From Gemmatimonadota bacterium (lineage in GTDB: Bacteria > Gemmatimonadota > Gemmatimonadetes > Gemmatimonadales > Gemmatimonadaceae): a stretch of DNA of 64,000 bases. The stretch's first letter is position 1. Every line of letters begins with the position of its first letter. Both the position numbers and the translations under genes were made by a program. The stretch lies in NCBI GenBank assembly GCA_016719105.1, contig JADKAQ010000013.1, positions 248,001-312,000 of the forward strand, read 5' to 3'. Below, piece by piece: positions 17,787 through 27,336 of the stretch. The notes beneath the pieces were generated by a model, which was not told where the DNA came from, searched no databases, and saw only the letters and a program-made list of their open reading frames with translations.

Positions 17787-19013
17787 CTAAGAAGCCTTTG
17801 TCTTGCCTGCGGCATAGCGGAGCGCCTCGCTCTCCCGCTCCTTCTCGATCGACGCATATAGCTCAAGCCATACTTCTGGCGATACGACCCGGTCGCATAT
17901 CCACGGGTCGAATTGTTTGCCGCGGAACTTCACAAATTCGCTTCGAGCGTCTTCGATGCTCAGAGCTTTGCGATATGGACGATCCGTGGTGATCGCGTCG
18001 AGGGTGTCCGCGAACATAATGATCCGAGAACCCAGCGGGATATCCTCGCCCTTTAGGTTCTGCGGATAACCCGTACCGTCCCAGTTTTCATGATGGTGAC
18101 GAACGGCTGGAACGATGTCCTTTAGGCTGGTCAGCATCCCAACCAGCTCTGCGCTCCGAACTGGATGGCGCTTCATAGTCTCCCACTCATCGGGAGTGAG
18201 CCGACCTTCCTTCGCGAGAATGCGCGCGAACTGCTCGTCGATCTTTCCGACATCGTGAAGAAGCGCGGCGACCTCAACGCGTTCCACCTGCTCCGGCTTC
18301 AGCCCGAGTGATCGAGCAATGATCTTCGAAGCTCGGGCAACGCGCTTGGAATGGCCCGATGTGTACGGATCTCTAGCCTCGATAGCGGCGACCATGAGGT
18401 CCAGGAGCTCTTCGGTTACGCTTGTCAGCTCGATCGTAGTCCGAGAGAGTTGCCGAACCGCGATCATCGGCAAGACCATCCCAGCGGCACCGATGACCCC
18501 CAGATTGACGCTGAGCCAAGCGAGGTAGAAGGCGAACACAACCTGAAGTAGCGAGATCGCGGCTGAGGACTTGTTGCTCGCGATCCACGTCTGGAAAATC
18601 CGCTGGCCACTAACGGCGCTGATGACTGCGCTGATGCAGAGCGTGTTGACAACGATGAACGCCACAATCAACGCCGTTGTTGGCGCGATTAGCGTGCTGA
18701 GCGCCGAGAAGAACCCCTCACCTTTCAGCAACGAAAAGCTGGTGCCGCCCAAGTAGCGGTATGCGGCTGATCCAACGGCGAATCCCAGAGTTACCTGTGC
18801 GACATTGAACGCACCCTTTACCAGAGATCGCTTGTTGAGAAGCTGCGTTGCTACCTGGACGACGAGTATCGCGATCATGCCACGCCAGTCCGGAAGTATC
18901 AGGACTGTGGCGCTCATGGGAATCAGGGCGACGGAGCCGACTGCGTCGCGACGGGCCTGATAGAATGCCATGAAATCGGCCGCGATGCTGAGCAGCGCCA
19001 ACAGCGCCGCCAA
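17787..19013 (-). CDS. membrane-bound HD-GYP domain protein (cyclic-di-GMP phosphodiesterase-like)
   Basis: The N-terminal half has six or so hydrophobic helices. The C-terminal half is an HD-GYP domain: SGHSKRVA, HDVGKID and HHHENWDGTGYP, with the metal-binding HD pair and the GYP motif intact. Family members hydrolyse cyclic-di-GMP, linking it to pilus and surface behaviour. The only start in frame is a TTG at 19013, yet plausible hydrophobic coding sequence continues upstream to a TGA at 19154-19152 without ATG, GTG or TTG. The true 5' end may therefore be lost or frameshifted. GC content is lower than in the neighbours. Confidence 0.8.
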   Translation of the reverse strand: MAALLALLSIAADFMAFYQARRDAVGSVALIPMSATVLILPDWRGMIAILVVQVATQLLNKRSLVKGAFNVAQVTLGFAVGSAAYRYLGGTSFSLLKGEGFFSALSTLIAPTTALIVAFIVVNTLCISAVISAVSGQRIFQTWIASNKSSAAISLLQVVFAFYLAWLSVNLGVIGAAGMVLPMIAVRQLSRTTIELTSVTEELLDLMVAAIEARDPYTSGHSKRVARASKIIARSLGLKPEQVERVEVAALLHDVGKIDEQFARILAKEGRLTPDEWETMKRHPVRSAELVGMLTSLKDIVPAVRHHHENWDGTGYPQNLKGEDIPLGSRIIMFADTLDAITTDRPYRKALSIEDARSEFVKFRGKQFDPWICDRVVSPEVWLELYASIEKERESEALRYAAGKTKAS

Positions 19014-19569
19014 GCCAAGATCTGCTCCCTGAATCGCCGGCCAAACGCTACCGTGGACGGCCGTCGCACAGATGGCAAGCGCAGTTGTCGCTAGAACGAC
19101 AGGCGCCGCCCTACGAACCTCGTCGGTGTTCGTAGTGCTGGCGCGACTCGTTCAGTGAGGCGGGCCCACGGACGAGGTTGCAGCCTTGGATCTGCGCTTG
19201 CGGCTGTCAAAGTGCTACTGAGCTACGGATTCGGGGGACAGGAAACGCCTTCGCTCACACGGAGGGGAAGTTCGAGTGTCCGCGAGAAGCCCGCTGGACA
19301 GGATGGTGGAGAAGAGGCGCCCCCGCTCTCGTGCTAGTGCCAGCTAATAATGTTGGCTAAAGCAACAATCCACTGGACGATACCCATACCAGCGTCACCT
19401 CCCTTCGAACGTCATGCCCGGACTGCCGGACATGCGATTCTTCTTAGGTTGGCTCCGCTCGTACTGCTGGTGTTCCCGCTCTACTTCGCTCTCACGGGAA
19501 CGGGGGCCTCATTTGTATGTGGTCGGAAGTGTCGACGTGCCAGGTTCGAGGGACCAGCGGTTCGTACGT
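19014..19569. other. low-GC stretch without a supported gene
   Basis: Positions 19014-19151 continue the HD-GYP reading frame on the minus strand (a further hydrophobic segment, APVVLATTALAICATAVHG) but contain no start codon. From 19155 to 19569 only short plus-strand frames exist and none resembles a known protein. Base composition is near 57% GC by eye, against about 70% in flanking genes. Confidence 0.5.
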
Positions 19570-20355
19570 TCAGGCTCCCGCCGACTTGCGCGACAGCCAG
19601 CGATTGGTGGCATCCAGCACGGCCAGCACGCTGGCCGTCTCAGGGCTGTCCTTGACCTCACAGCTCCCCGTCAGCAACACGCTCGAGCGTGACTGCTGCG
19701 CCGTCACCCCCACGAAGACGAACTCACGGTCGAACGCCTCGATCAGCTTCGCCCCGCCAAGGTCCATCGTCCGGACCCCGGGCTCCCCTTCCGCAATCGC
19801 GCGCAGCGCGGCTCGCGCTGCCAGTTCGATCCGCGACCGCTCGTTCTCCATGCCTTCGGCCTCGCCGATGAAGGACTTCTCACCCTTGCTGAGGGTAACG
19901 CGGCATGTGATCCCCGTCGCACGCGAACGGCGTACTTCGACGTCCTCGAAGTAAAACGGACGGCGGACGGAACTCTCCCGCCGAGACGCCGGCGCGGGGG
20001 CCTGAGCCGTCTCGGCCGCCGACGCGGCCGCCGCCGCAGCTGCCGTCGCCGCTGCGACCTCTCCCTTCCCGTCCTTGGGCCGGCGGGGATCGAGGCTCGT
20101 CGCCACGGAGATCTTCCGATGATCCACCCGCATCCCCAAGTGCGCGATCAGCGCGCTCTCGATGTTCCGGACGGTCTGCTTGGGGGTGATCTCCGCCGTC
20201 GTCAGAACATGGATCTCGTCCACCGCGCCGCTGTCGCTGGCGATGATCCTCGCCGCTATCACCCCGGGAAGGGTCGACAGGAGCTCCTCCGCCCGCTTGA
20301 TCGGAAGGACGCTCCCCGCAATCAGGGGCGAGGACTGGGGCTGTGGACTCATCAT
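19570..20355 (-). CDS. conserved-looking protein of unknown function, two domains joined by an Ala linker
   Basis: I do not recognise this 261-residue protein. The N-terminal 85 residues (LLSTLPGVIAARIIASDSGAVDEIHVL, then TPKQTVRNIESALIAHLG) look like a small alpha/beta domain with repeating beta-alpha-beta character. Residues about 100-125 are an almost pure Ala linker. The C-terminal part (TGITCRVTLSKGEKSFIGEAEGMENERSRIELAARAALRAI) looks like a second beta-rich domain, with a paired pattern ending in SCEVKDSPETASVLAVLDATNRWL. No signal peptide or membrane helix is present. It lies downstream of the sigma-54 activator in the same direction, behind a hairpin. Confidence 0.65.
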   Translation of the reverse strand: MMSPQPQSSPLIAGSVLPIKRAEELLSTLPGVIAARIIASDSGAVDEIHVLTTAEITPKQTVRNIESALIAHLGMRVDHRKISVATSLDPRRPKDGKGEVAAATAAAAAAASAAETAQAPAPASRRESSVRRPFYFEDVEVRRSRATGITCRVTLSKGEKSFIGEAEGMENERSRIELAARAALRAIAEGEPGVRTMDLGGAKLIEAFDREFVFVGVTAQQSRSSVLLTGSCEVKDSPETASVLAVLDATNRWLSRKSAGA

Positions 20356-20436
20356 CCTCCAACGCGGGACCGTTATGCCCCGGCTGCTCTCCCAGCTCCC
20401 ATGCGGCAGCCGAGTGGTGGTCGGTCAACCCTTCGC

Positions 20437-20454
20437 CCCTCGCCAAGGCGAGGG
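20437..20454 (-). terminator. hairpin behind the sigma-54 activator gene
   Basis: CCCTCGCC (20437-20444) and GGCGAGGG (20447-20454) form an 8-bp inverted repeat with a very small loop. It lies about 100 bases after the activator stop on the minus strand. No T-run follows. The AT-rich 20484-20512 stretch probably holds the promoter of the gene ending at 19570. Confidence 0.35.
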
Positions 20455-20551
20455 CACGCGGGAAGTAAGGTGTAGCCGAAGTTTTCCTTAATCAAGGACA
20501 GTTCCTGCCGCATTGCCTAGGAAATCCCTGCTCCCCTTGTCGGCAAAGCGC

Positions 20552-22204
20552 CTAACTGCGGTGCCTCACCCCCGCCTCACGCACGCCATCGTCGCCGTCG
20601 CTCCCCTCCGAATCGTCGATCCCGTCGCTCGCATCGTCGGGGACCAGATGATACTCGCGCAGCTTCCGGTACAACGTGCGCTCCCCGATCTGCAGCACCT
20701 CGGCCGCCTTGCGGCGATTGCCGCGTGAGTTGCGAAGCGCCACCTCGATCGCCGCCCGCTCGATCTCGGCCATCGTCATCCCCGGACGCAGCGTGATCCC
20801 CAACTCCGCCGGGCTCTCGACGACGGGCTCGAGCCCGCCCACAAGCCCGGAATAGGCCGGCGCCTGACGCACCTCCCCGATCCACTGCCCCGCGAGCTGC
20901 GAGGCCAGATGAGGGGGCAGCTGCGCCGGGAGCTGCTGGGACGCCTCATCCATGCGCCGACGCAGCTCCTCCACCTGCAGCTTGAGCTCGACGAGGCTGC
21001 GCACGATGAACTCCAGCTCGCGCCCCTCCGCCCCCGCATGCCCGCGCACGACGGGGCCGATGGGGACGGGGAGGAGTCGCGACCCACCCTCGCGGATCTG
21101 TGGCGGGATGTCGGCCGGGCCGATCTCCCGACCCGGCGCGAGCACCACCATGCTCTCCACCAGATTGCGCAGCTCGCGCACATTGCCCGGCCACGCGTAG
21201 TCGACGAGGAGCTGCATGGCCTCGGCGCTGATCCCGTGGAACGGCCGGTCGTGCTGGCGCGTGAGGTCGCGCACGAAGCGCCGCACGAGGATCGCAATGT
21301 CTCCGCGCCGCTCGCGGAGCGGTGGGAGGTACATGCGCAGGACGTTGAGCCGGTAGAACAGGTCGGCACGGAATTGCCCCTGCTCAACCGCGGCCCGCAG
21401 CGGATTGTTGGTCGCCGCGACCACGCGCACGTCGACGGGGATCGTCGCGGTCCCCCCCACGCGCGTCACCTCGCGCTGCTCCAGCACCCGCAGGAGCTTG
21501 ACCTGCACGCTCCCCGGGATCTCGCCGATCTCGTCGAGGAAGATGGTCCCGCCGTGCGCCAGCTCGAAGCGCCCCAGGCGCCGCTCCGCCGCCCCGGTGA
21601 ACGCCCCCTTCTCATGCCCGAACAGCTCACTCTCGAGCAACGTCTCGGGAAGCGCGCCCACGTTCACGGCGATGAACGGCTTGTTGCGGCGCGGGCTGAG
21701 CTGGTGGATCGCACGCGCGATCAGCTCTTTCCCGGTCCCGCTCTCTCCCTCGATGAGGACGGTGCTGCTCACGGGGGCGATCTGCTCGACCTTGACCAGG
21801 ACCTCGCGAATCGCCTCCGACTCGCCGATCAACCCGGTCTCGCGCGACAGCCGCTGCCGCTCCAGGATGCGCCGCACGCCGGCGGTCGCCTCGTCGAGGA
21901 CGACGGGCTTGCCGTACACCTCGACGTAGCCCAGCAGGCGCAATCGTTCGTCGATGGCCGCATCGCGCACGTCGGCGAAGCCGATGACCGCCACGTCGTT
22001 CCACAGCAGCTCGCGCACCACCTGCACGTTCTGCTGGTCGAGCAATCCCCCCGTGAACACGACAACGCTCGGCTTGGCGCGGCGGATGGCGGCGCGCATG
22101 TCGTCGAGCGGCGAGACGACGGCGGTCTCGACCCCCGCCTGCTCGAGCGCCGCGTTGAGACGCACGGCGGGCTCGACGTCGGTCAGCGTGATGAGGACGC
22201 TCAT
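20552..22204 (-). CDS. sigma-54-dependent Fis-family transcriptional activator with receiver-like N-terminus
   Basis: A 550-residue enhancer-binding protein. Residues 1-120 resemble a response-regulator receiver, but the usual phosphoacceptor context is replaced by VVVFTGGLLD, so it may not be phosphorylated. The AAA+ domain has GESGTGKE (Walker A), the sigma-54 contact loop GAFTGA, and FLDEIGEI (Walker B). The C-terminus has a Fis-type helix-turn-helix (NRRKAAEVLQIGERTLYRKL). Its ATG overlaps the mogA stop (ATGA). No cognate kinase is adjacent; targets are unknown. The stop codon lies in a GTTAGGC heptamer. Confidence 0.88.
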   Translation of the reverse strand: MSVLITLTDVEPAVRLNAALEQAGVETAVVSPLDDMRAAIRRAKPSVVVFTGGLLDQQNVQVVRELLWNDVAVIGFADVRDAAIDERLRLLGYVEVYGKPVVLDEATAGVRRILERQRLSRETGLIGESEAIREVLVKVEQIAPVSSTVLIEGESGTGKELIARAIHQLSPRRNKPFIAVNVGALPETLLESELFGHEKGAFTGAAERRLGRFELAHGGTIFLDEIGEIPGSVQVKLLRVLEQREVTRVGGTATIPVDVRVVAATNNPLRAAVEQGQFRADLFYRLNVLRMYLPPLRERRGDIAILVRRFVRDLTRQHDRPFHGISAEAMQLLVDYAWPGNVRELRNLVESMVVLAPGREIGPADIPPQIREGGSRLLPVPIGPVVRGHAGAEGRELEFIVRSLVELKLQVEELRRRMDEASQQLPAQLPPHLASQLAGQWIGEVRQAPAYSGLVGGLEPVVESPAELGITLRPGMTMAEIERAAIEVALRNSRGNRRKAAEVLQIGERTLYRKLREYHLVPDDASDGIDDSEGSDGDDGVREAGVRHRS

Positions 22205-22710
22205 GTCGTCCCCCGCCCGGCGGCACCGGGCGAATGATCGGTCGCGTCGTCGCGCACGATGGCCACGGCGTGCGCCAAGATCGGCTCGAGGGCCACAAGG
22301 CCATCGCGCACACCACCCGTGGAACCCGGCAGGTTGATCACGAGCGTGCGCGCGCGCGTCCCCGCCACCCCGCGCGACAGCGCCGCGCGCGGGAACCGCT
22401 CCAGCTCCACGCCCCGCAACCGCTCGGCGATCCCGGGAGCCTCGCGCTCCAGGACCACGCGCGTGGCTTCCGGCGTGACGTCGCGCGGCGAGAGCCCGGT
22501 GCCGCCGGTCGTGAAGACGACATCGGCCAGGTCGCCATCGCACCACGCCACCAGCGCGCGCACGATCTCCACGCTCTCGTCAGGCACGATGTGGCGCACG
22601 GTCACATCCCCCCCGGTTGCCGCGGCCCACGCCGCCACGGCGTCGCCCGAGGCATCGGCGCGCAACCCGCGCGCGCCGGCGTCGGAGATGGTCAGGATGG
22701 CGATGCGCAT
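22201..22710 (-). CDS. molybdopterin adenylyltransferase, MogA/MoaB family
   Basis: A 169-residue protein starting MRIAILTISD. It has the molybdopterin-binding motifs FTTGGTGLSPRDVTPEA and INLPGSTGGVRDGL. The family adenylylates molybdopterin before molybdenum insertion; MoaB and MogA cannot be separated reliably here. I used the ATG at 22710 because the domain begins there; a start at 22746 is possible. It stands between gcvT and the sigma-54 activator with a 4-base overlap to the latter, so the three genes form one transcription unit. No other molybdenum cofactor gene is in the window. Confidence 0.88.
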   Translation of the reverse strand: MRIAILTISDAGARGLRADASGDAVAAWAAATGGDVTVRHIVPDESVEIVRALVAWCDGDLADVVFTTGGTGLSPRDVTPEATRVVLEREAPGIAERLRGVELERFPRAALSRGVAGTRARTLVINLPGSTGGVRDGLVALEPILAHAVAIVRDDATDHSPGAAGRGTT

Positions 22711-22749
22711 GTCCCAGTCGCCTGTCGAACGATCTGCCGCTGCCAACGA

Positions 22750-23862
<1,113 letters not shown>

Positions 23863-23958
23863 GGCGGGGGCGAATGGGAAGGGGAGGTACCGGGGAAATA
23901 TGCCCGCGCGGGGAGGAGAAGGCGACCGGCGCTCCCCCGCCAGCGCCTCGGTGGCCTG

Positions 23959-24870
23959 CTACAGCGCCTCTCCCCCCATCAGCACCGCCATGATCGCCTT
24001 CTGGATGTGCAGGCGATTCTCGGCCTCGTCCCAGACGCGGCTTTGCGGGCCGTCGATGACCTCGGCCGCCACCTCCTCGCCGCGATGCGCGGGGAGGCAG
24101 TGCAGGAAGATGGCGTTAGGCTCGGCGGCCGCCATCAAGGCACCGTCGACGGTGAAGCCGGCGAAGGCGCGCTCGCGGGCTGCCTGCTCCTCCTCCTGCC
24201 CCATCGATGCCCACACATCGGTCGTGACGACGGTCGCCCCCCGCACCGCCTCGCGCGGGTCGCGCACGAGCTCGACGCGCCCCCGTTCGCGCGCGCGCGC
24301 CAGCAGCGCCGGATCGGGATCGTAGCCCTCGGGACAGGCGAGCCGCAGGTCGAAGCCGAGACGATACGCGGCATTGATCCACGAGTTGGCCATGTTGTTC
24401 CCATCGCCGATCCATGCCACCACCTGCCCTTCGTGCGTGCCGAGATGCTGCCGGATGGTGAGGACGTCGGCGAGCACCTGGCACGGGTGCAGGAGGTCGG
24501 TGAGCCCATTGATGATGGGGACCGACGCGTCGCGTGCGAGATCCTCGACGTCCTGGTGCGAGAAGGTGCGGATCATGATGCCGTCGACGTAGCGCGACAG
24601 CACCCTGGCGGTGTCGCCGATGGGCTCACCGCGCCCGATCTGCACATCGCGCGGCGACAGGAACCAGGCCGCGCCGCCGAGCTGCCACGTGCCGACCTCG
24701 AAGGAGACGCGGGTGCGCGTCGACGACTTCATGAAGATCATCGCCAGCGACTTCCCCGTGAGCGGCTTCCTGTCATACCGGCCGGCGCGCATCGCCTCGG
24801 CGAGCGCGAACAGGGCGACCAGTTCGTCGGTCGAGAAGTCGGGGATCGCGAGGAAGTCGCGGTGCGTCAT
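23959..24870 (-). CDS. argF: ornithine carbamoyltransferase
   Basis: The 303-residue enzyme makes citrulline from ornithine and carbamoyl phosphate in arginine synthesis. It has the carbamoyl-phosphate loop SSTRTR, the HPCQ motif in LLHPCQVLAD, an ornithine-binding segment near DVWASMGQEEE, and the catalytic HCLPAHRGEE. The start is the ATG at 24870; the frame extends upstream only as low-complexity sequence. The leader (24871-24966) contains two nested inverted repeats. The PN codon pair in EPNAIF forms a GCCTAAC heptamer. Confidence 0.93.
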   Translation of the reverse strand: MTHRDFLAIPDFSTDELVALFALAEAMRAGRYDRKPLTGKSLAMIFMKSSTRTRVSFEVGTWQLGGAAWFLSPRDVQIGRGEPIGDTARVLSRYVDGIMIRTFSHQDVEDLARDASVPIINGLTDLLHPCQVLADVLTIRQHLGTHEGQVVAWIGDGNNMANSWINAAYRLGFDLRLACPEGYDPDPALLARARERGRVELVRDPREAVRGATVVTTDVWASMGQEEEQAARERAFAGFTVDGALMAAAEPNAIFLHCLPAHRGEEVAAEVIDGPQSRVWDEAENRLHIQKAIMAVLMGGEAL

Positions 24871-25167
24871 GTCAGTCGGAAGAGGGCGACCCCGGGGGAG
24901 CGCGGGGGTGCAACAGGCGACCGGTGAAGCGTCGCCCGGAAGGGGGCGAAAGCTAAGGGCGCTCCCGGGGCGACGGCACCCCGCGCCACGGCAAACGACG
25001 GTGCGCAGGGACTGCACCGAACGCGCGAAGTGGTCGAGACTCTCGTATGGCGGCCCCCCGAAGTGCGGGGACCGCACGAGCCGGCGTGCGGCGGCCCCGC
25101 CCTGTTGCACGCACCTCGCCCTCACGTCGCCTAGCCGTCGCGTCCGTCAGCGGTTCCCGCGTCCACG
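24871..25167. other. divergent intergenic region between argF and the hybrid kinase
   Basis: No gene is present. Upstream of argF are two nested inverted repeats: GGGAGCGC (24896-24903) with GCGCTCCC (24959-24966), and inside it GGCGAC (24916-24921) with GTCGCC (24931-24936). They could form a branched leader structure. No clear promoter boxes were found for either gene. Confidence 0.4.
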
Positions 25168-27336
25168 ATGCCAGATTCCACCGTGCCACCGAGCGCCCTT
25201 CCCCCCTCGTCCGCCATCGCGGGCGACGCGGAGCATTGGCGCGACCGATGGCAGATCGCGGTGCAGGGCTCGCGTGACGGGATCTGGGACTGGGATCTCG
25301 TCACCAACGCCGTCTACTTCTCGCCGCAATGGAAGCGGATCTGCGGCTACGGCGATGACGAGCTCCCCAATGCGCTGGAGACGTGGACCTCGCTCATGCA
25401 TCCAGACGACCTCGAGCCGACGCTCGCCCAGGTGCGCGCGGCGATCGACGGTTCGCTCGCGGTGTACGAGCCCGAGTTCCGCATGCGTCACAAGGACGGG
25501 ACGTATCGCTGGATCGTGGCGCGCGGGATGGTGCTGCGGAACGAGCAGGGGCTCCCGGTGCGCATGGCCGGATCGCACAGCGACATCAGCGACCGGCGAC
25601 GCTCGCACGAAGCGATCGAGCGTGCGTTCGCCCACCAGCGCGTGCTCACCGCGCTGTTGCGCGTGGGGCTCGAGGACGCCTCGCTCGCCGAGATGCTGGA
25701 TCGGGCGCTGGAGACGCTGACGTCGGCGCCACTCCTGGCGACGGCCACACGCCTGGCGGTGTATCTCCTCGACCCCTCCGACGACACCTTGGTGCGCGTG
25801 GCGCACCGCGCCAGCGAGGCGGCACATCCCAGCACGGATATTCCGATCGTCCTCGCCTCGGACCGCCCCACCTGTCAGTGTCGTCGTGCGGTGGCGACCG
25901 GCCAGATGCAATTCGCCGTCGAGCACGCCGCTGATGGCTCCGCCCCCTCGGACGGCGCGAGCCGCGGCTCGTACTGCGTGCCGCTCCTGTCCGACGGTGC
26001 CTCGATTGGGGTGTTGGTTGCCCAGCTGGACGTCACGCGCGACGCCGAGGGACACGACGACGAGTTCCTGTCCGCGGTCGCCAGCACGCTCGCCGGGATG
26101 ATCCGGCGGCGACGCACCGAGGACGAGCTGCGCCGCGCGCGCGACGCCGCCGAAGCGGCGAGTCGCGCCAAGTCCGACTTCCTGGCCACGATGAGCCACG
26201 AGATCCGCACCCCGATGAACGGGGTGATGGGGATGCTCAGCCTCCTGCTCGATACGCACCTGGGGCGCGACCAACGCGAGTTCGCCGAGACCTCGCTGGC
26301 GTCGGCGCAGTCGCTCCTGTCGATCCTGAACGACATCCTCGACCTCTCCAAGATCGAGGCCGGCAAGATCGAGTTGGAGCCGGTGGCCTTCTCGCCGGCG
26401 CCGACCTTCTCGGAACTGGTGGAGATCTTCCACGTGTCGGCGCGCGCCAAGGGGCTGACGCTCGTCCGCATCCTGGGGCCGCGCATCCCGGGACGCGTCC
26501 GTTGCGATGTCACGCGCGTCCGGCAGGTCATCACCAACCTCGTGGGCAACGCCATCAAGTTCACGGCGGCGGGCGAGGTGCGCGTGGCGCTCCACCTGGC
26601 CGGGACCACGGACGCGCCGGCGTTGCAGGTGACGGTCTCCGACACGGGGATCGGGATCGCCGCCGAACAGCTCGCCCACGTGTTCGAGAAGTTCACCCAG
26701 GCCGACACCTCGACGACGCGCCGGTACGGCGGGACGGGGCTCGGGCTGGCGATCACGCGACAGCTCGTGGCGTTGTTGGGCGGGACGCTGGCGGTCGACA
26801 GCACCCCGGAGGTCGGAACCGCCTTCCACGTGACCATCCCGGTCGAGGTGCTCGACTGGACGCAGACGAACGGCGGGGTGAGCGAGGAACGGCGCGAACT
26901 GCAGGCCCGGACCCTGACCCCGTCATCGGTCGCCGCGATCCAGCCGCCACGGCTCGTCCTGCTCGTCGAGGACAACGAGGTCAACGCCCTCGTGGCGTTG
27001 CACCTGCTCGCCCGCGCGGGGCACCGCGTGACCCACGCGCGCAACGGCCGGGAGGCGGTCGACGCCTACCGGGCGGAGCGCTTCGACGTCATCCTCATGG
27101 ACTGCATGATGCCGGAGGTCGATGGCTTCGAGGCCACCGCGCAGATTCGCGCGCTCGAAGCCACGAGCGGGTCGCACACCCGCATCATCGCGATGACGGC
27201 CAACGCCTTCACCCAGGACCGCGAGCGCTGCCTCGCCGTCGGGATGGACGACTACCTGGCCAAGCCGCTCGACCAGGAGGCGATCGGCCGCCTCTTCCAG
27301 CTCATCGACGCCCCGAACCCGCTCGGCGCGCGCTAG
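25168..27336 (+). CDS. hybrid sensor histidine kinase (PAS-GAF-HisKA-HATPase-REC)
   Basis: A soluble 722-residue kinase without membrane helices. The domains in order are PAS with PAC (about 30-145), GAF (155-315), the phosphoacceptor domain with His344 in TMSHEIRTP, HATPase with N, G1 and G2 boxes (NLVGNAIKF, DTGIGI, GGTGLGLAI), and a C-terminal receiver with Asp645 in ILMDCMMPEVDG. Asp-His phosphorelay to a partner is expected, but no phosphotransfer protein or regulator is adjacent. Its TAG stop overlaps the hslU stop on the other strand in the tetramer CTAG. Confidence 0.92.
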   Translation: MPDSTVPPSALPPSSAIAGDAEHWRDRWQIAVQGSRDGIWDWDLVTNAVYFSPQWKRICGYGDDELPNALETWTSLMHPDDLEPTLAQVRAAIDGSLAVYEPEFRMRHKDGTYRWIVARGMVLRNEQGLPVRMAGSHSDISDRRRSHEAIERAFAHQRVLTALLRVGLEDASLAEMLDRALETLTSAPLLATATRLAVYLLDPSDDTLVRVAHRASEAAHPSTDIPIVLASDRPTCQCRRAVATGQMQFAVEHAADGSAPSDGASRGSYCVPLLSDGASIGVLVAQLDVTRDAEGHDDEFLSAVASTLAGMIRRRRTEDELRRARDAAEAASRAKSDFLATMSHEIRTPMNGVMGMLSLLLDTHLGRDQREFAETSLASAQSLLSILNDILDLSKIEAGKIELEPVAFSPAPTFSELVEIFHVSARAKGLTLVRILGPRIPGRVRCDVTRVRQVITNLVGNAIKFTAAGEVRVALHLAGTTDAPALQVTVSDTGIGIAAEQLAHVFEKFTQADTSTTRRYGGTGLGLAITRQLVALLGGTLAVDSTPEVGTAFHVTIPVEVLDWTQTNGGVSEERRELQARTLTPSSVAAIQPPRLVLLVEDNEVNALVALHLLARAGHRVTHARNGREAVDAYRAERFDVILMDCMMPEVDGFEATAQIRALEATSGSHTRIIAMTANAFTQDRERCLAVGMDDYLAKPLDQEAIGRLFQLIDAPNPLGAR

